From assembly GCA_963210315.1 (NCBI GenBank), contig OY723318.1, positions 1,302,001-1,366,000 on the forward strand: 64,000 nt of DNA, written 5' to 3'. Made by a program: the position numbers and the translations under genes. The DNA is from Rhynchopus euleeides (Eukaryota; Euglenozoa; Diplonemea; Diplonemida; Diplonemidae). A model generated the notes under the pieces. That model was not told the DNA's origin and made no database searches. It saw only the letters and a program-made list of their open reading frames with translations. Shown here piece after piece: positions 41,015-50,133 of the stretch (position 1 is its first letter; every line of letters begins with the position of its first letter).

Positions 41015-44000
41015 TCACGACGACTGCTGCCCCTTCTTCCCGCCCTTACCACCCTTCTTGCCACCCTTCCCACCTTTCTTCCCGCCCTTGCCGCCCTTGC
41101 CACCCTTGCCGCCCTTGCCACCCTTGCCACCCTTACCGCCCTTGCCACCCTTGCTACCCTTACCACCATGCTTGCCCTGGCGGCGTAGCCGCTCCTGCTC
41201 CTCCTTCTGCCTCTTTAGCTCCCGCTGCCGCCTCTCCTCCTCCTCCTGCTGCTGGCGCTGTTCAGGGGGGAACAGCCTCTGCACGTTGCGGTGGGATTCC
41301 TCATCGTCAGCCCGCAGCAAATCAAGCAGCCCCACCCACGAGATGCGGAACTCCTCGGTGCAGCTGTCCGGTGTCCGGTCGTACCGGAACATGACGCCGT
41401 GTGTCCGCATCACTTCGAGGGACTCCGCGATGTCCACCTGCTTCGTGTACGCGTCGTCGTGCAGAAACATGGCCTTCGCCGCAGGACTGTAGGAGTAGCA
41501 GGTGTAGTGCCCGCCACTCACCCCCCCGGAGTGCACCGCGCAGGCACCAAGGGTGAAGGTCGCCCTCCTGACCGACCCGAAGATGTCGGCGATTTCGAGC
41601 TGCAGCGGCACATCGCATTGTGACGACAGGAAGGTGTGGCCACCGCCCTTGTCAGTCAGCCGCGTCACCCACAGCAGCAGCGTTCCCCCGACAAACATCG
41701 TGGTCGTCGTGGTGCTGCATCTCCCCAGGCAGCTCTTGTCCGCACATGTGAATGCGGTGCTCGTCTCGCATCGCATCGCAGAATCCACAAGCACCTGCAG
41801 GGTCTGGAACCTCTCAGGGCTCCCCTTCACGTACCACCCCTGGTGCTGGTTGGCGCTGGTGGGGTTGCCGCACGTCCCGCATTTACCCTGCACGTCGGTA
41901 AAGTGGATGGGGAGGGTGCACACGGGGCGCCGGTTCTGTGGGCCGCACCGTCTCCATTCCCACCACTCGGCGGACAGGATCTGCAGCAACTCTCCCAGGA
42001 AATGCGCAAGGCACTGCTGCTTCCGCTTCAGGAGGCTGTGGGCCTCGCCCACATCCCTTTCCATCTCCTCGAAGACAGCTCTCCCGGACTCCCGGGAGAG
42101 CTGTCGGAGGCCATCGAGGTTCTGTTCCGATCCCTTCCCACGGCACATGTTCTTCAGGAAGGAGAGCAGGGGGTACATCGTCGTCTCGCAGGCGGTGCAC
42201 TTCGGTTCGGACCTGATGACGTCGATGCAGGGGCGGAGCAGCTGCAGGCAGGCTGCCATGAAGCATGTGTTTGCTCCCTGACCGTCAGCCGTCCGCGGGA
42301 AGGACCACCAGGCTGCAACCATGCGGAAGGGGGTATGCGGAGGAGATGCGGGTTTGCGAGAGGCAGGCGATGTCACAGGGGTCACCCTCGGGCGCTTCCG
42401 CGGGCTGCCGGTGCTGGAGTGGGAGGGGTGCCCTGGAGGGAGCGGCGCACCGTCGTCATCTGCGCAATGTCCAGGAAAATCGCTGCCACCGAGCTCCCTC
42501 TCCAAGTCATACTCCGCCGCCGAATCACGCTCCGTCACCGAATCCAATGAGCCAGGGTCATCCTCCGGCACAGGCGTGCTCCTGGTGGTGCTGCTGCTGC
42601 GCTTCCGCTTGCCCTCCGTCGACACGCAGGAACCCGGATGCGCACAGTACTCCTCCCAGGTGAGGCCGTGCGCCGAAGCGGCATGCGAAGCCAAACTCAC
42701 AAAGGGGGTCCCCTTCTTCGTGCAGGTCTCCCCACACACCTTGCAGCATGGCACCGAGGGTGCAGCAGACACCGGCGTCGCGACCGCATCCGCCTGCGCT
42801 GACCGCCGTCCGCACCTGAGCTCAACCTCACTGAGCTGCTGCCTCAGCTCAGCCACGCACCGGTCCATCTGCCACTTCCCGTTCACCACCTCCTCCCACA
42901 AGTGATGCACCTCCACCAGACCCATCTCCGAGAAGGGCCTCAGAGGCTCCTGACCGGGGAAGATTATTTTAAGCTTCCCCGGCACATCCTTCGTCAGCGT
43001 GGCGCGCACCTCCTCCTCCAGGCACCTCACCGCCAGGTCCGCCACCGCCGAGAGCATATCCCCGAGGTAGGTCACGGAGTGGGGGCGCCGTTTCCGCAGC
43101 CAGTCGACGCTCAGCAGGTTCTGTCTTTCTACCGTACCCGGCGCCGCTGAAAACAGCGACTTGGGAACCTCTCGGTAGATCAGGCGATTTACAGCTTCCC
43201 GGATGCGGCCAAACTCCTCCGCCATCTTCCCCTCCACGTACGCCAGGCAGCGTGCCCTCCACAGCTGCGCTGGTAGCTTCATCTCCTCCTCCGTCAGGCT
43301 CTTCCTCGCCTTCACCATCCGGCTCACCCGCAGGCTCCGCATACACGGAACGCTGGCCATCGCACGTTCGGCGCTACGGACGGCATACAGCTCGAATTCC
43401 CCCTGCGCCAGAAAATGCTGCACCGCAGCCTCTAGGGATTCGTGCGACTCCTCAGGGTGGTCGGTGCACTTCACCACACACCTGTCCGACTCACGCTCCA
43501 CCCGCAGAGCCACTCGCCACAAGCCTCTGTTCCGCCCCGAGGCGGTGTCGTCGGGGGGGGCAAATAACATCGCCGCGACCTCGGAATCCCAGGCTCCCTC
43601 GGGCACACGCGCGACATCGCTCCTGTCCCCTGGTCCAGGCGGATACAGCTTGACACGCACGGTGTGCCACTGTCCCTGGTCGGTGCATTTGAGGGAGCCG
43701 GGCGGGGTATGCGGCGGGAACGCCCTCACTTCCGTCTCGACAGCGAGGATCACGGCGGAGATGCAGAAATCCCCCTTCCACGAAAGCCGGACTCCCCGGA
43801 AGCCATTCGACTCCCTCAGCGGACCCTGGTGTTGGCACAGCTGCATCTGCTCCCACGTGATGCGGGGCCACTCCGGCTCCGTACGCTCCCCCAGCTGCAG
43901 TGCCACGCCCGGCGGAACCCTGCGTGGGTCCAGTGCCTTCATTTTCGCCAGCACTTTGGTGGGGAAGAACCAACAGTGCTGCACGACCCAGTTCGCCACA

Positions 44001-47000
44001 GCCCACCCGCTCTCCCCCGTGAGGGCGCAGTCCTCACCGTCCTCCGCCAACCCAGTTTCGTGGTTGAACCTACGCAAACAAGTAAGCTCCCTCTTCACCC
44101 GACCGACCCCGGAAGTCAGGTGAAGATCTGGAGGGAAAACGTCCCTCAAACGGAGTTCCGCCACCTCCCACCCGAAGTCCTCCGCCACCTGTCGATACTT
44201 CGCACGGTCCGCTTTCTGAGGGTCTTTAGCCCTATCATCCCGGGCGCGCAGGGCATCGATCTCCGCCTCGTCGGCGGCCTTGGCCTTCTCCCAGTGCTCG
44301 CTGTAACCACAGTGTGAGGTGTCTGCCGTCACACTGTCGGTACTCGCACGCACGCACCAGCGAATGCACGCTGTCGCCGTCCACACAGACTCGAGAGGGG
44401 CCACCAATTTTTTAAAGGGTTTGGTTGGCCCATGTGGTCCCCACACCTCGTATTTCGGGTGGTTCCCGACCAGACATCGGACAATGCCTGCAGAAGGTGG
44501 CTGCTTCGTCGCGAGAAGCCACCAACAGTCGCGATCATGCACCAACTCACGAGACGCAAATGCTTGCACAACAGCAAATCGCGACCTCACAAAAGCGTCC
44601 CCCGGTTCCGCAAGATACCACTTGCCACCCGTCGCTCTCTCGAGTAGAGTGCCCACCACCTCGGGGCTAAATCTCCCGTTGGAGCACACAGCCCAACCGC
44701 CACCCTTCTCGACCCTCGCCTGCTCATGCTGAGCATCCTGCCACGTGACCGCTTGGAGGGGGTTCTCGACACCCAGTTCCGTGAGAAGCTTCTGCAACAC
44801 GATGTAGGCCGACGAAGGGCACCCACTCTGCCAATTCGCACCCGCATCGGAGAAGGAGAACTTCGGAAAGCCCAGCCCCGCGACGTGGTCCTCGGCAGAA
44901 AACAGCACTGGAGGGGCTGGAGTGGGAGGAGTCGGAGTCGGAGTTGCAGTTGCAGTTGGAGCTTGAGTTGCAGTTGGAGCTGGAGTTGCAGTTGCAGTTG
45001 GAGCTGGAGTTGGAGTAGTCGCAGTTTCTGTCTGCACCACCGGGGCACCCGTCTCGGCGGCGGTTGCAGATCGAGGCTGCAATGGCCCCGTCCCCAGCAC
45101 TTCAGCACCGATCCTCTCGCGGTCCTCCGCATCGTCGCGGGACATGCAGAAGAGCCTCCACAGAGAGGCACGGTGCTCTTCCTTCACTGCCGCGGGGATG
45201 GGGATTGCCTGAGGGAAACCCTTCGGGGAGCCGGAGGTCGCCTGGCCCCGCGGGAGGCTCGCCTTGCTGAGGGCCACTCGCAGCACCTTGTCACGGGACG
45301 GAAAATTCCCCTCGAGGTCGGAGGACTTGTGCGCACCTGCGAGCAGCAGGATATCCCTCATCACTTCGCGCTTCCCCAAACTCTTTGAGGTCGCAACGGC
45401 GTTCCGGATACCCCGCAGGGTCTCCACCTTCATCCTGCCCAAGGTCTTCTGGATGAGGACGTTGGCGTCTTCACGAGAGAGGTCACCTAAACTTGCACTC
45501 CCGGCAGCACAACTCAGCCTTTTCACCACCTCATCTGTCCAAAGGAGGGCGGAGACACGCTTCGGCACCTGGTGGTCAGCAGGAAATGGGGCATCCTCGT
45601 CGGAGGAGTCAGACTCGTCGTCACAGGTGGCGTCGGGGCCCACCCGTGGGCACTCCAACGAGGACAGCTTATCCCACCCTAGCAGCTTCTGCGCCGGACA
45701 CAACTTGTCATCACCAGCAGCATCCATGCGATCGCCATCATCATCATCATCATCATCGCTATCATCAGGATCGTCGTCGTCGTCACCAACGTCCTCCTCC
45801 TCGCCATTGTCGTCGTCATCATCCTCGCGACCGTCGCCATCATCGCCATCCGCAGTCACATCATCAGCATCATCCTCCTGCTTCTCTGGGAGCGCCCCAG
45901 GAAGCTTCAGCAGAATGGGGAATGCAGGGGAGCTCACAAACGCCTGCACATGCTTCACCCCCGCGTCGTTCAGGGCAGCCAGGATGCCCTTCACAGACGT
46001 CCACAGCTTTTCCCTGAGGTTGGAGGTGGCGTCAGCCGCGTCCCCCCGGTTGTTCCTGCCACGGCAGGGCTCTGCGAGCTTCAGCACGCGGTCACCAACC
46101 ACGACTCGCAGATCATCGGCCTTCACATTCCGATCGGCTTCCGGAATGCCCAGCAACAGCGCGAGGCGGAGCAGGTCACACTTCAGCAGCCCCCGCAGCA
46201 TCTTTGTGCCATACTTCTCCCGCAGCTCTTCCTCCGCGATCTCCCTCATGCTGCGGCGGGTCTCCTGCCTCACAGCCAGCACTGCCCTCTCCATGTACAC
46301 CGCGTACTCCTCCATCGGCGCCTGGCACACAACCCAGTTGTTTGCCTTGGCCATTGCGAGGGACGCCAGGCGCTCGGGGTGGACCATGGCAAGCCTCTTG
46401 TAGAGGAAAGAGGAGTTGCCGTGCTGGTTCTCCACCCGGTCAGAAGTAGCCGGATACCTCCGCAGGCCTTCTATCCCCAGCTCCTCCACAGCAGCCGCAT
46501 CCTTCTGCATGAACTCCTTCAGCTTCGTACGCAGGGTGCTCCCGGCGGCGTGCCACACAACCATGGCGTCAGCCGTGTGCTCCAAAAAAATTGCCTTCGC
46601 GGCGACGCGAGCAGCAGCTTCCCCCAGCAGAACGTCGTTCGGGACGTCGTCGGCCGTCTTCCCGATCACCGTGTCCGTGAGGATGTCGAACACCTCTTTC
46701 TCCGCCGTCTTCTCATCCAGCATGCTGCCAAGCTGGTCGTCAAGCCGCTGCAGGATCTCCCAGCCCTTGTCATACGTCGGGCTCCCCCGCTTCACCGCTG
46801 ACTGCGCCGTCACGTAGACCTGCCAGAGTAGGTAAGAGGTGAGGAGGTAGAGCTGGATATCGAGCTCTTGAGTCCTCTGCAGCATCCGCGACAATGACGT
46901 CGAGAAGCTCTCACGCATGTCCTGCAGCACCTTCGACCACTGCAGGAAGCGCGAAGCGTTCTCCACGTGCACCGAGAACTTTGACCCGGTGACCCGCTTG

Positions 47001-49369
47001 AAAGCGAAGCCCTTTGGGATCGTCCCGTGCACGGCCAACACATTGTTCAGCGCGGTCGTTCCGGAGGAATCAATCCCGTTCTCCACATCGAGAGTGGCCA
47101 CGATCCCCAGCAACAGGTCAGTCGCACTCGATTTGCCCTCGCCTGTCGTAGAGTGCGACGCCCACGCACAGGCAACCGACTGCGCAGCCTGCAAGGACCT
47201 TCCAAGCTTGTGCGTGCAGCATTGCAACACACCCCGGTTGGCGTCCTTCGCCATCTTGTTGGCGGTCGCACAGTGGTCCACCATCACCATCTGCTCCACA
47301 CCCACATCCTGTTCCTCGATCTTCCGGATCGTCTCCGTCAGATTCTCCGAGAGCAGCTTTGCTCGCGTAGACGGAACTATCCGCGTCGTGACGGTGGCGC
47401 TCACCTCTTTCCCGCCCACGTACCCGTAAGCCACATGCGTGTCGTGCATGCGACCCCCAATCCTGGCGGAGGTGTCGCACCCAATGGCCACGGTGGGCTT
47501 GTCCCCCAGCTGCGAGTCCCTCGCCTTATCCTTCAGGTACTCAAAGAAGGCCTCGACAGACACCCGGCCGGCCACCCAGTCGAGGCGCCCAATCGTCCGA
47601 GCCGAGGGAATGGGCAGCTTCTCGCGGGGCAGCCCAAACAGGATAGCGAAGACGTCCCCGATGAGCCGGTGCACCGCTTTCAGACCCAGGCCCTCCCAAC
47701 GCAGGCGGTGCACGAGCCGCCGGATCTTCAGCGGGTATGCGTGCGTGGTACCCCGGTGGTGCAGGCCGGTCGCGTAGTAGGTCTCGGGGGAGACGCGTTC
47801 CCGCAGACTCAAAACCTCCTCGGTGAGGATGCGGTTCCTCCGCTCAAGGACGTACACCTTCGCCATCGCCCACCGCTTGGCCTGGTCCAGCCGCTTCGTG
47901 ACCCTCCGCCACTGAGCCGCTTCATAGGCCGGTCGGCCACGACGATCCTTCGACGACGCAGCAGTGGCGGGGGTCGCACGGGTGGAGGGAGTGGAGGCAG
48001 GGCGCGATGCACCAGACGGCGTGACAGGCCCGGGTGTGCTCGACGCAGAGACATCGTCCACTTCCATGGCTGTGCTGCACTTACCCTCAGACACACACTC
48101 ACCGAAGCAGAATCGGGCAACACGCCCTGTCGACTCTGAGCGGTGGGACCGCACAACAACAGCACCCTGACCAAGCAAGCTGTGGTTCCCGCACAGCTTC
48201 TCCTTGGCAGCAGAATTCACCCCTCCTCGGGAGATCATCCTCAGCCCAGCCTCCAAGGGCACCCCTGCAACTCCGCAAATCGCCTCCCGAAGTTGATCAT
48301 GGGTGCGCATGCACCCGCTCACATCCCCAGACAGAACACGGCGGATGAAAATCTCGACGGCACCTGACAGTGTCGTCGGAGCAGCAGGATCGCAAGGAGC
48401 ACAATCCAGCTGCACGCTCTGCTGTGACAGCTCCTCGCCTGCGGTCACGGCGGGGCCGTCATCCATCGACTCGGACCGCTCCGCGAGGGTCGCCGGTGTA
48501 GGGGCGTCCGACACGTCGTCGCCCGCATCGACAGCGATCGCATCCAGCAAATCACCCATGCGGCGCAGCTCAGCCGCATCCGGAGGGCCGCCCTCCATCG
48601 ACACGTCCCCATCATGGACATCCTCTGTCACAGCAACCGTCGGAGCCGGAGGAGGTGCTGTTGCCGAGGTGGTGAGGCTAGACGTCAACTGAGCCTGCGG
48701 TGTGGGGCACATGTCCTCCTCCCCCTCCTCGGAGCAATCACTGCCATCAGCCGCAGGAGGTGCGAAGCGGCCCGGGGACGAAGCAGTCAACTGCCGGACT
48801 GTCTCTTCGGAGGAGAGGGAATCGGGCGGACCTCGAGAGGCGGGTGCGCGAGGGTCGTCCATCGCCACATCACGGAGAGGAGCGTCGGCCATCACCACAT
48901 CGGGTGGCAGAGAGAGGGAAGGAACGGCAGAAGGCACACAGTCGTCAACATCAGACTCATGATCAGAGCTGCAGCAGGGTGGGCAATCAGCCACGATCGC
49001 AGGACCTCGACGACACAGGCAGTAGTGCGCAACACCCTTCCTGAGCGCTCCGCCAGCACGCTTGCACAGCATCCAGCGCTCCGATGACCCCACACACGTC
49101 AGGATGCGTTGGTCCATGTTGGGTCCCAACCCCTCCGACTCCTCGAGGTGCTGCTCGACTGCTCCCACGAGGAAGTCAAACGTCCAGCCGCAAAATCCGT
49201 CACTCTGGCCATCCAAGAACCGCGACACGAGGACCTCAACAGGGAGCCGCTGCGCTGCAGGTCTCCTTCCGCACTTCCTCTCGTGCCGCAGCAGGTTCGC
49301 ATACGGCCTCCTGCAGAAGCGACAGGAATCCATCTTGTGACCAATCTGGCATCGCCAGAAGGGGTTCAA
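41015..49369 (-). CDS. Giant transposon protein: zinc fingers, RNase H-like transposase and USP deubiquitinase (2784 residues)
   Basis: One frame of 8.4 kb without introns. In order: a C2H2 finger (SCRFCRRPYANLLRHERKC, residues 15-33); acidic linkers; a basic helical region about 460-540; a transposase-like core with candidate catalytic D632 (AIGCDTSARI), D698 (MVDHCATANKM) and E980 (DRVENQHGNSS), plus CCTHKLGRSL; a long Asp/Glu run about 1200-1260; Thr/Pro-Ala repeats about 1480; a second C2H2-like finger (CCKVCGETC...HAASAHG, about 2215); and a full USP domain. The USP has C2369 in GANTCFMAACLQLL, a C-x-x-C pair (GKCGTCGNP), H2621 in SGGHYTCYSY and D2638/D2639 in FLHDDAY, so it should be able to cleave ubiquitin. 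The end is a charged coiled coil and a GGKGGK tail. The transposase family is not certain; KDZ-like elements with proteases are the nearest known comparison. No terminal repeats or target duplication were found. Confidence 0.78.
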   Translation of the reverse strand: MNPFWRCQIGHKMDSCRFCRRPYANLLRHERKCGRRPAAQRLPVEVLVSRFLDGQSDGFCGWTFDFLVGAVEQHLEESEGLGPNMDQRILTCVGSSERWMLCKRAGGALRKGVAHYCLCRRGPAIVADCPPCCSSDHESDVDDCVPSAVPSLSLPPDVVMADAPLRDVAMDDPRAPASRGPPDSLSSEETVRQLTASSPGRFAPPAADGSDCSEEGEEDMCPTPQAQLTSSLTTSATAPPPAPTVAVTEDVHDGDVSMEGGPPDAAELRRMGDLLDAIAVDAGDDVSDAPTPATLAERSESMDDGPAVTAGEELSQQSVQLDCAPCDPAAPTTLSGAVEIFIRRVLSGDVSGCMRTHDQLREAICGVAGVPLEAGLRMISRGGVNSAAKEKLCGNHSLLGQGAVVVRSHRSESTGRVARFCFGECVSEGKCSTAMEVDDVSASSTPGPVTPSGASRPASTPSTRATPATAASSKDRRGRPAYEAAQWRRVTKRLDQAKRWAMAKVYVLERRNRILTEEVLSLRERVSPETYYATGLHHRGTTHAYPLKIRRLVHRLRWEGLGLKAVHRLIGDVFAILFGLPREKLPIPSARTIGRLDWVAGRVSVEAFFEYLKDKARDSQLGDKPTVAIGCDTSARIGGRMHDTHVAYGYVGGKEVSATVTTRIVPSTRAKLLSENLTETIRKIEEQDVGVEQMVMVDHCATANKMAKDANRGVLQCCTHKLGRSLQAAQSVACAWASHSTTGEGKSSATDLLLGIVATLDVENGIDSSGTTALNNVLAVHGTIPKGFAFKRVTGSKFSVHVENASRFLQWSKVLQDMRESFSTSLSRMLQRTQELDIQLYLLTSYLLWQVYVTAQSAVKRGSPTYDKGWEILQRLDDQLGSMLDEKTAEKEVFDILTDTVIGKTADDVPNDVLLGEAAARVAAKAIFLEHTADAMVVWHAAGSTLRTKLKEFMQKDAAAVEELGIEGLRRYPATSDRVENQHGNSSFLYKRLAMVHPERLASLAMAKANNWVVCQAPMEEYAVYMERAVLAVRQETRRSMREIAEEELREKYGTKMLRGLLKCDLLRLALLLGIPEADRNVKADDLRVVVGDRVLKLAEPCRGRNNRGDAADATSNLREKLWTSVKGILAALNDAGVKHVQAFVSSPAFPILLKLPGALPEKQEDDADDVTADGDDGDGREDDDDDNGEEEDVGDDDDDPDDSDDDDDDDGDRMDAAGDDKLCPAQKLLGWDKLSSLECPRVGPDATCDDESDSSDEDAPFPADHQVPKRVSALLWTDEVVKRLSCAAGSASLGDLSREDANVLIQKTLGRMKVETLRGIRNAVATSKSLGKREVMRDILLLAGAHKSSDLEGNFPSRDKVLRVALSKASLPRGQATSGSPKGFPQAIPIPAAVKEEHRASLWRLFCMSRDDAEDRERIGAEVLGTGPLQPRSATAAETGAPVVQTETATTPTPAPTATATPAPTATQAPTATATPTPTPPTPAPPVLFSAEDHVAGLGFPKFSFSDAGANWQSGCPSSAYIVLQKLLTELGVENPLQAVTWQDAQHEQARVEKGGGWAVCSNGRFSPEVVGTLLERATGGKWYLAEPGDAFVRSRFAVVQAFASRELVHDRDCWWLLATKQPPSAGIVRCLVGNHPKYEVWGPHGPTKPFKKLVAPLESVWTATACIRWCVRASTDSVTADTSHCGYSEHWEKAKAADEAEIDALRARDDRAKDPQKADRAKYRQVAEDFGWEVAELRLRDVFPPDLHLTSGVGRVKRELTCLRRFNHETGLAEDGEDCALTGESGWAVANWVVQHCWFFPTKVLAKMKALDPRRVPPGVALQLGERTEPEWPRITWEQMQLCQHQGPLRESNGFRGVRLSWKGDFCISAVILAVETEVRAFPPHTPPGSLKCTDQGQWHTVRVKLYPPGPGDRSDVARVPEGAWDSEVAAMLFAPPDDTASGRNRGLWRVALRVERESDRCVVKCTDHPEESHESLEAAVQHFLAQGEFELYAVRSAERAMASVPCMRSLRVSRMVKARKSLTEEEMKLPAQLWRARCLAYVEGKMAEEFGRIREAVNRLIYREVPKSLFSAAPGTVERQNLLSVDWLRKRRPHSVTYLGDMLSAVADLAVRCLEEEVRATLTKDVPGKLKIIFPGQEPLRPFSEMGLVEVHHLWEEVVNGKWQMDRCVAELRQQLSEVELRCGRRSAQADAVATPVSAAPSVPCCKVCGETCTKKGTPFVSLASHAASAHGLTWEEYCAHPGSCVSTEGKRKRSSSTTRSTPVPEDDPGSLDSVTERDSAAEYDLERELGGSDFPGHCADDDGAPLPPGHPSHSSTGSPRKRPRVTPVTSPASRKPASPPHTPFRMVAAWWSFPRTADGQGANTCFMAACLQLLRPCIDVIRSEPKCTACETTMYPLLSFLKNMCRGKGSEQNLDGLRQLSRESGRAVFEEMERDVGEAHSLLKRKQQCLAHFLGELLQILSAEWWEWRRCGPQNRRPVCTLPIHFTDVQGKCGTCGNPTSANQHQGWYVKGSPERFQTLQVLVDSAMRCETSTAFTCADKSCLGRCSTTTTTMFVGGTLLLWVTRLTDKGGGHTFLSSQCDVPLQLEIADIFGSVRRATFTLGACAVHSGGVSGGHYTCYSYSPAAKAMFLHDDAYTKQVDIAESLEVMRTHGVMFRYDRTPDSCTEEFRISWVGLLDLLRADDEESHRNVQRLFPPEQRQQQEEEERRQRELKRQKEEQERLRRQGKHGGKGSKGGKGGKGGKGGKGGKGGKGGKGGKKGGKGGKKGGKGGKKGQQSS

Positions 49370-49498
49370 ACCCTGACTCCTGACAGAAGGAGGGGGGTGC
49401 TGGTGACAAAAGCTATCAGTGCGCCGATCAAAAGTTGACTGAACAGGGGTGCCTTGTCAGCGACTGGGGGTGCGAGCGCAAAATAAACAGCTGACAAT
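49370..49498. other. Upstream flank of the giant transposon gene
   Basis: A short leader for the minus-strand gene; no promoter motif is recognised. It ends at a family-1 MITE. Confidence 0.5.
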
Positions 49499-49606
49499 GG
49501 GGGTCTTCGCTACGGGGTGATCGTCAGTGCATTTTAGTGCACTTGCTGTTGAAATGGCTGAAAACTGACGAAGATTCTCGAAGAATGACGACCAGCGAAG
49601 ACCCCC
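49499..49606. mobile_element. 108-bp palindromic MITE, family 1, copy 4
   Basis: Ends GGGGGTCTTCGCT / AGCGAAGACCCCC, length 108 bp. Flanks AAT and ACT do not match exactly. Confidence 0.85.
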
Positions 49607-49689
49607 ACTGACGCAAAAGTTTCCGGCAAAACAGTCATAAAAAATAGTGGCTGAGTGGAAGCCACTCTCTCGCGATTCGGGTGCACAAC

Positions 49690-49926
49690 CCGGGGTAGTA
49701 AATTACTGAATGGGGAGGGGGGTGTGTGCAGTGCTGATCGACTCCACGCTCCAACAACAGAACGACCCATTCAGACCCGTCTCCACCCTGCCAGATACAG
49801 TAACCGACCATAGGAATCCGCTGAGCAGCCCCCGACTTTCCTGAGCAGCCCCCAGGTAATCCAGGCACAGGATGACCCGTTCCGACCCATTTGCACCCTG
49901 CCGGATACCCGATCAGCATGCCGGAG
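49690..49926. repeat. Two outlying units of the 120-bp satellite
   Basis: A diverged unit (49690-49806) and a good unit (49807-49926) of the satellite found at 55185-56826. The second is cut by the hAT element after GATCAGCATGCCGGAG, showing that the satellite once extended to this side. Confidence 0.85.
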
Positions 49927-50133
49927 CAGGCCTGGGCGGGGAACCAGCCCTTTTTCCGGGTTTTTTGGGTCGGGGAACCAGGTTTTTTCTAAGAATTTTT
50001 ACAAGGGATTTTTTGCTCACCCCCCCACAGGTTTCAGGCGCGTGCCCGTCAGGCGGGACTTTTTCTATGATTTCTACGATGAAAACCACCCCCCCGCCCC
50101 CACCCCCCCCCCCCTTCTAAGAACGATGATGGC

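Noticed and set aside
44329-44950. Third protease (papain- or Josephin-like) in the giant protein, around GANWQSGCPSSAYIVLQKLL
   Set aside because: A Cys in a helix-like context is visible, but no matching His motif could be identified, so it was not listed.
46000-46800. Plus-strand frames opposite the giant transposon gene (for example 45264-46403 and 45950-46801)
   Set aside because: The minus-strand frame has recognisable domains throughout; these are shadows in GC-rich DNA.
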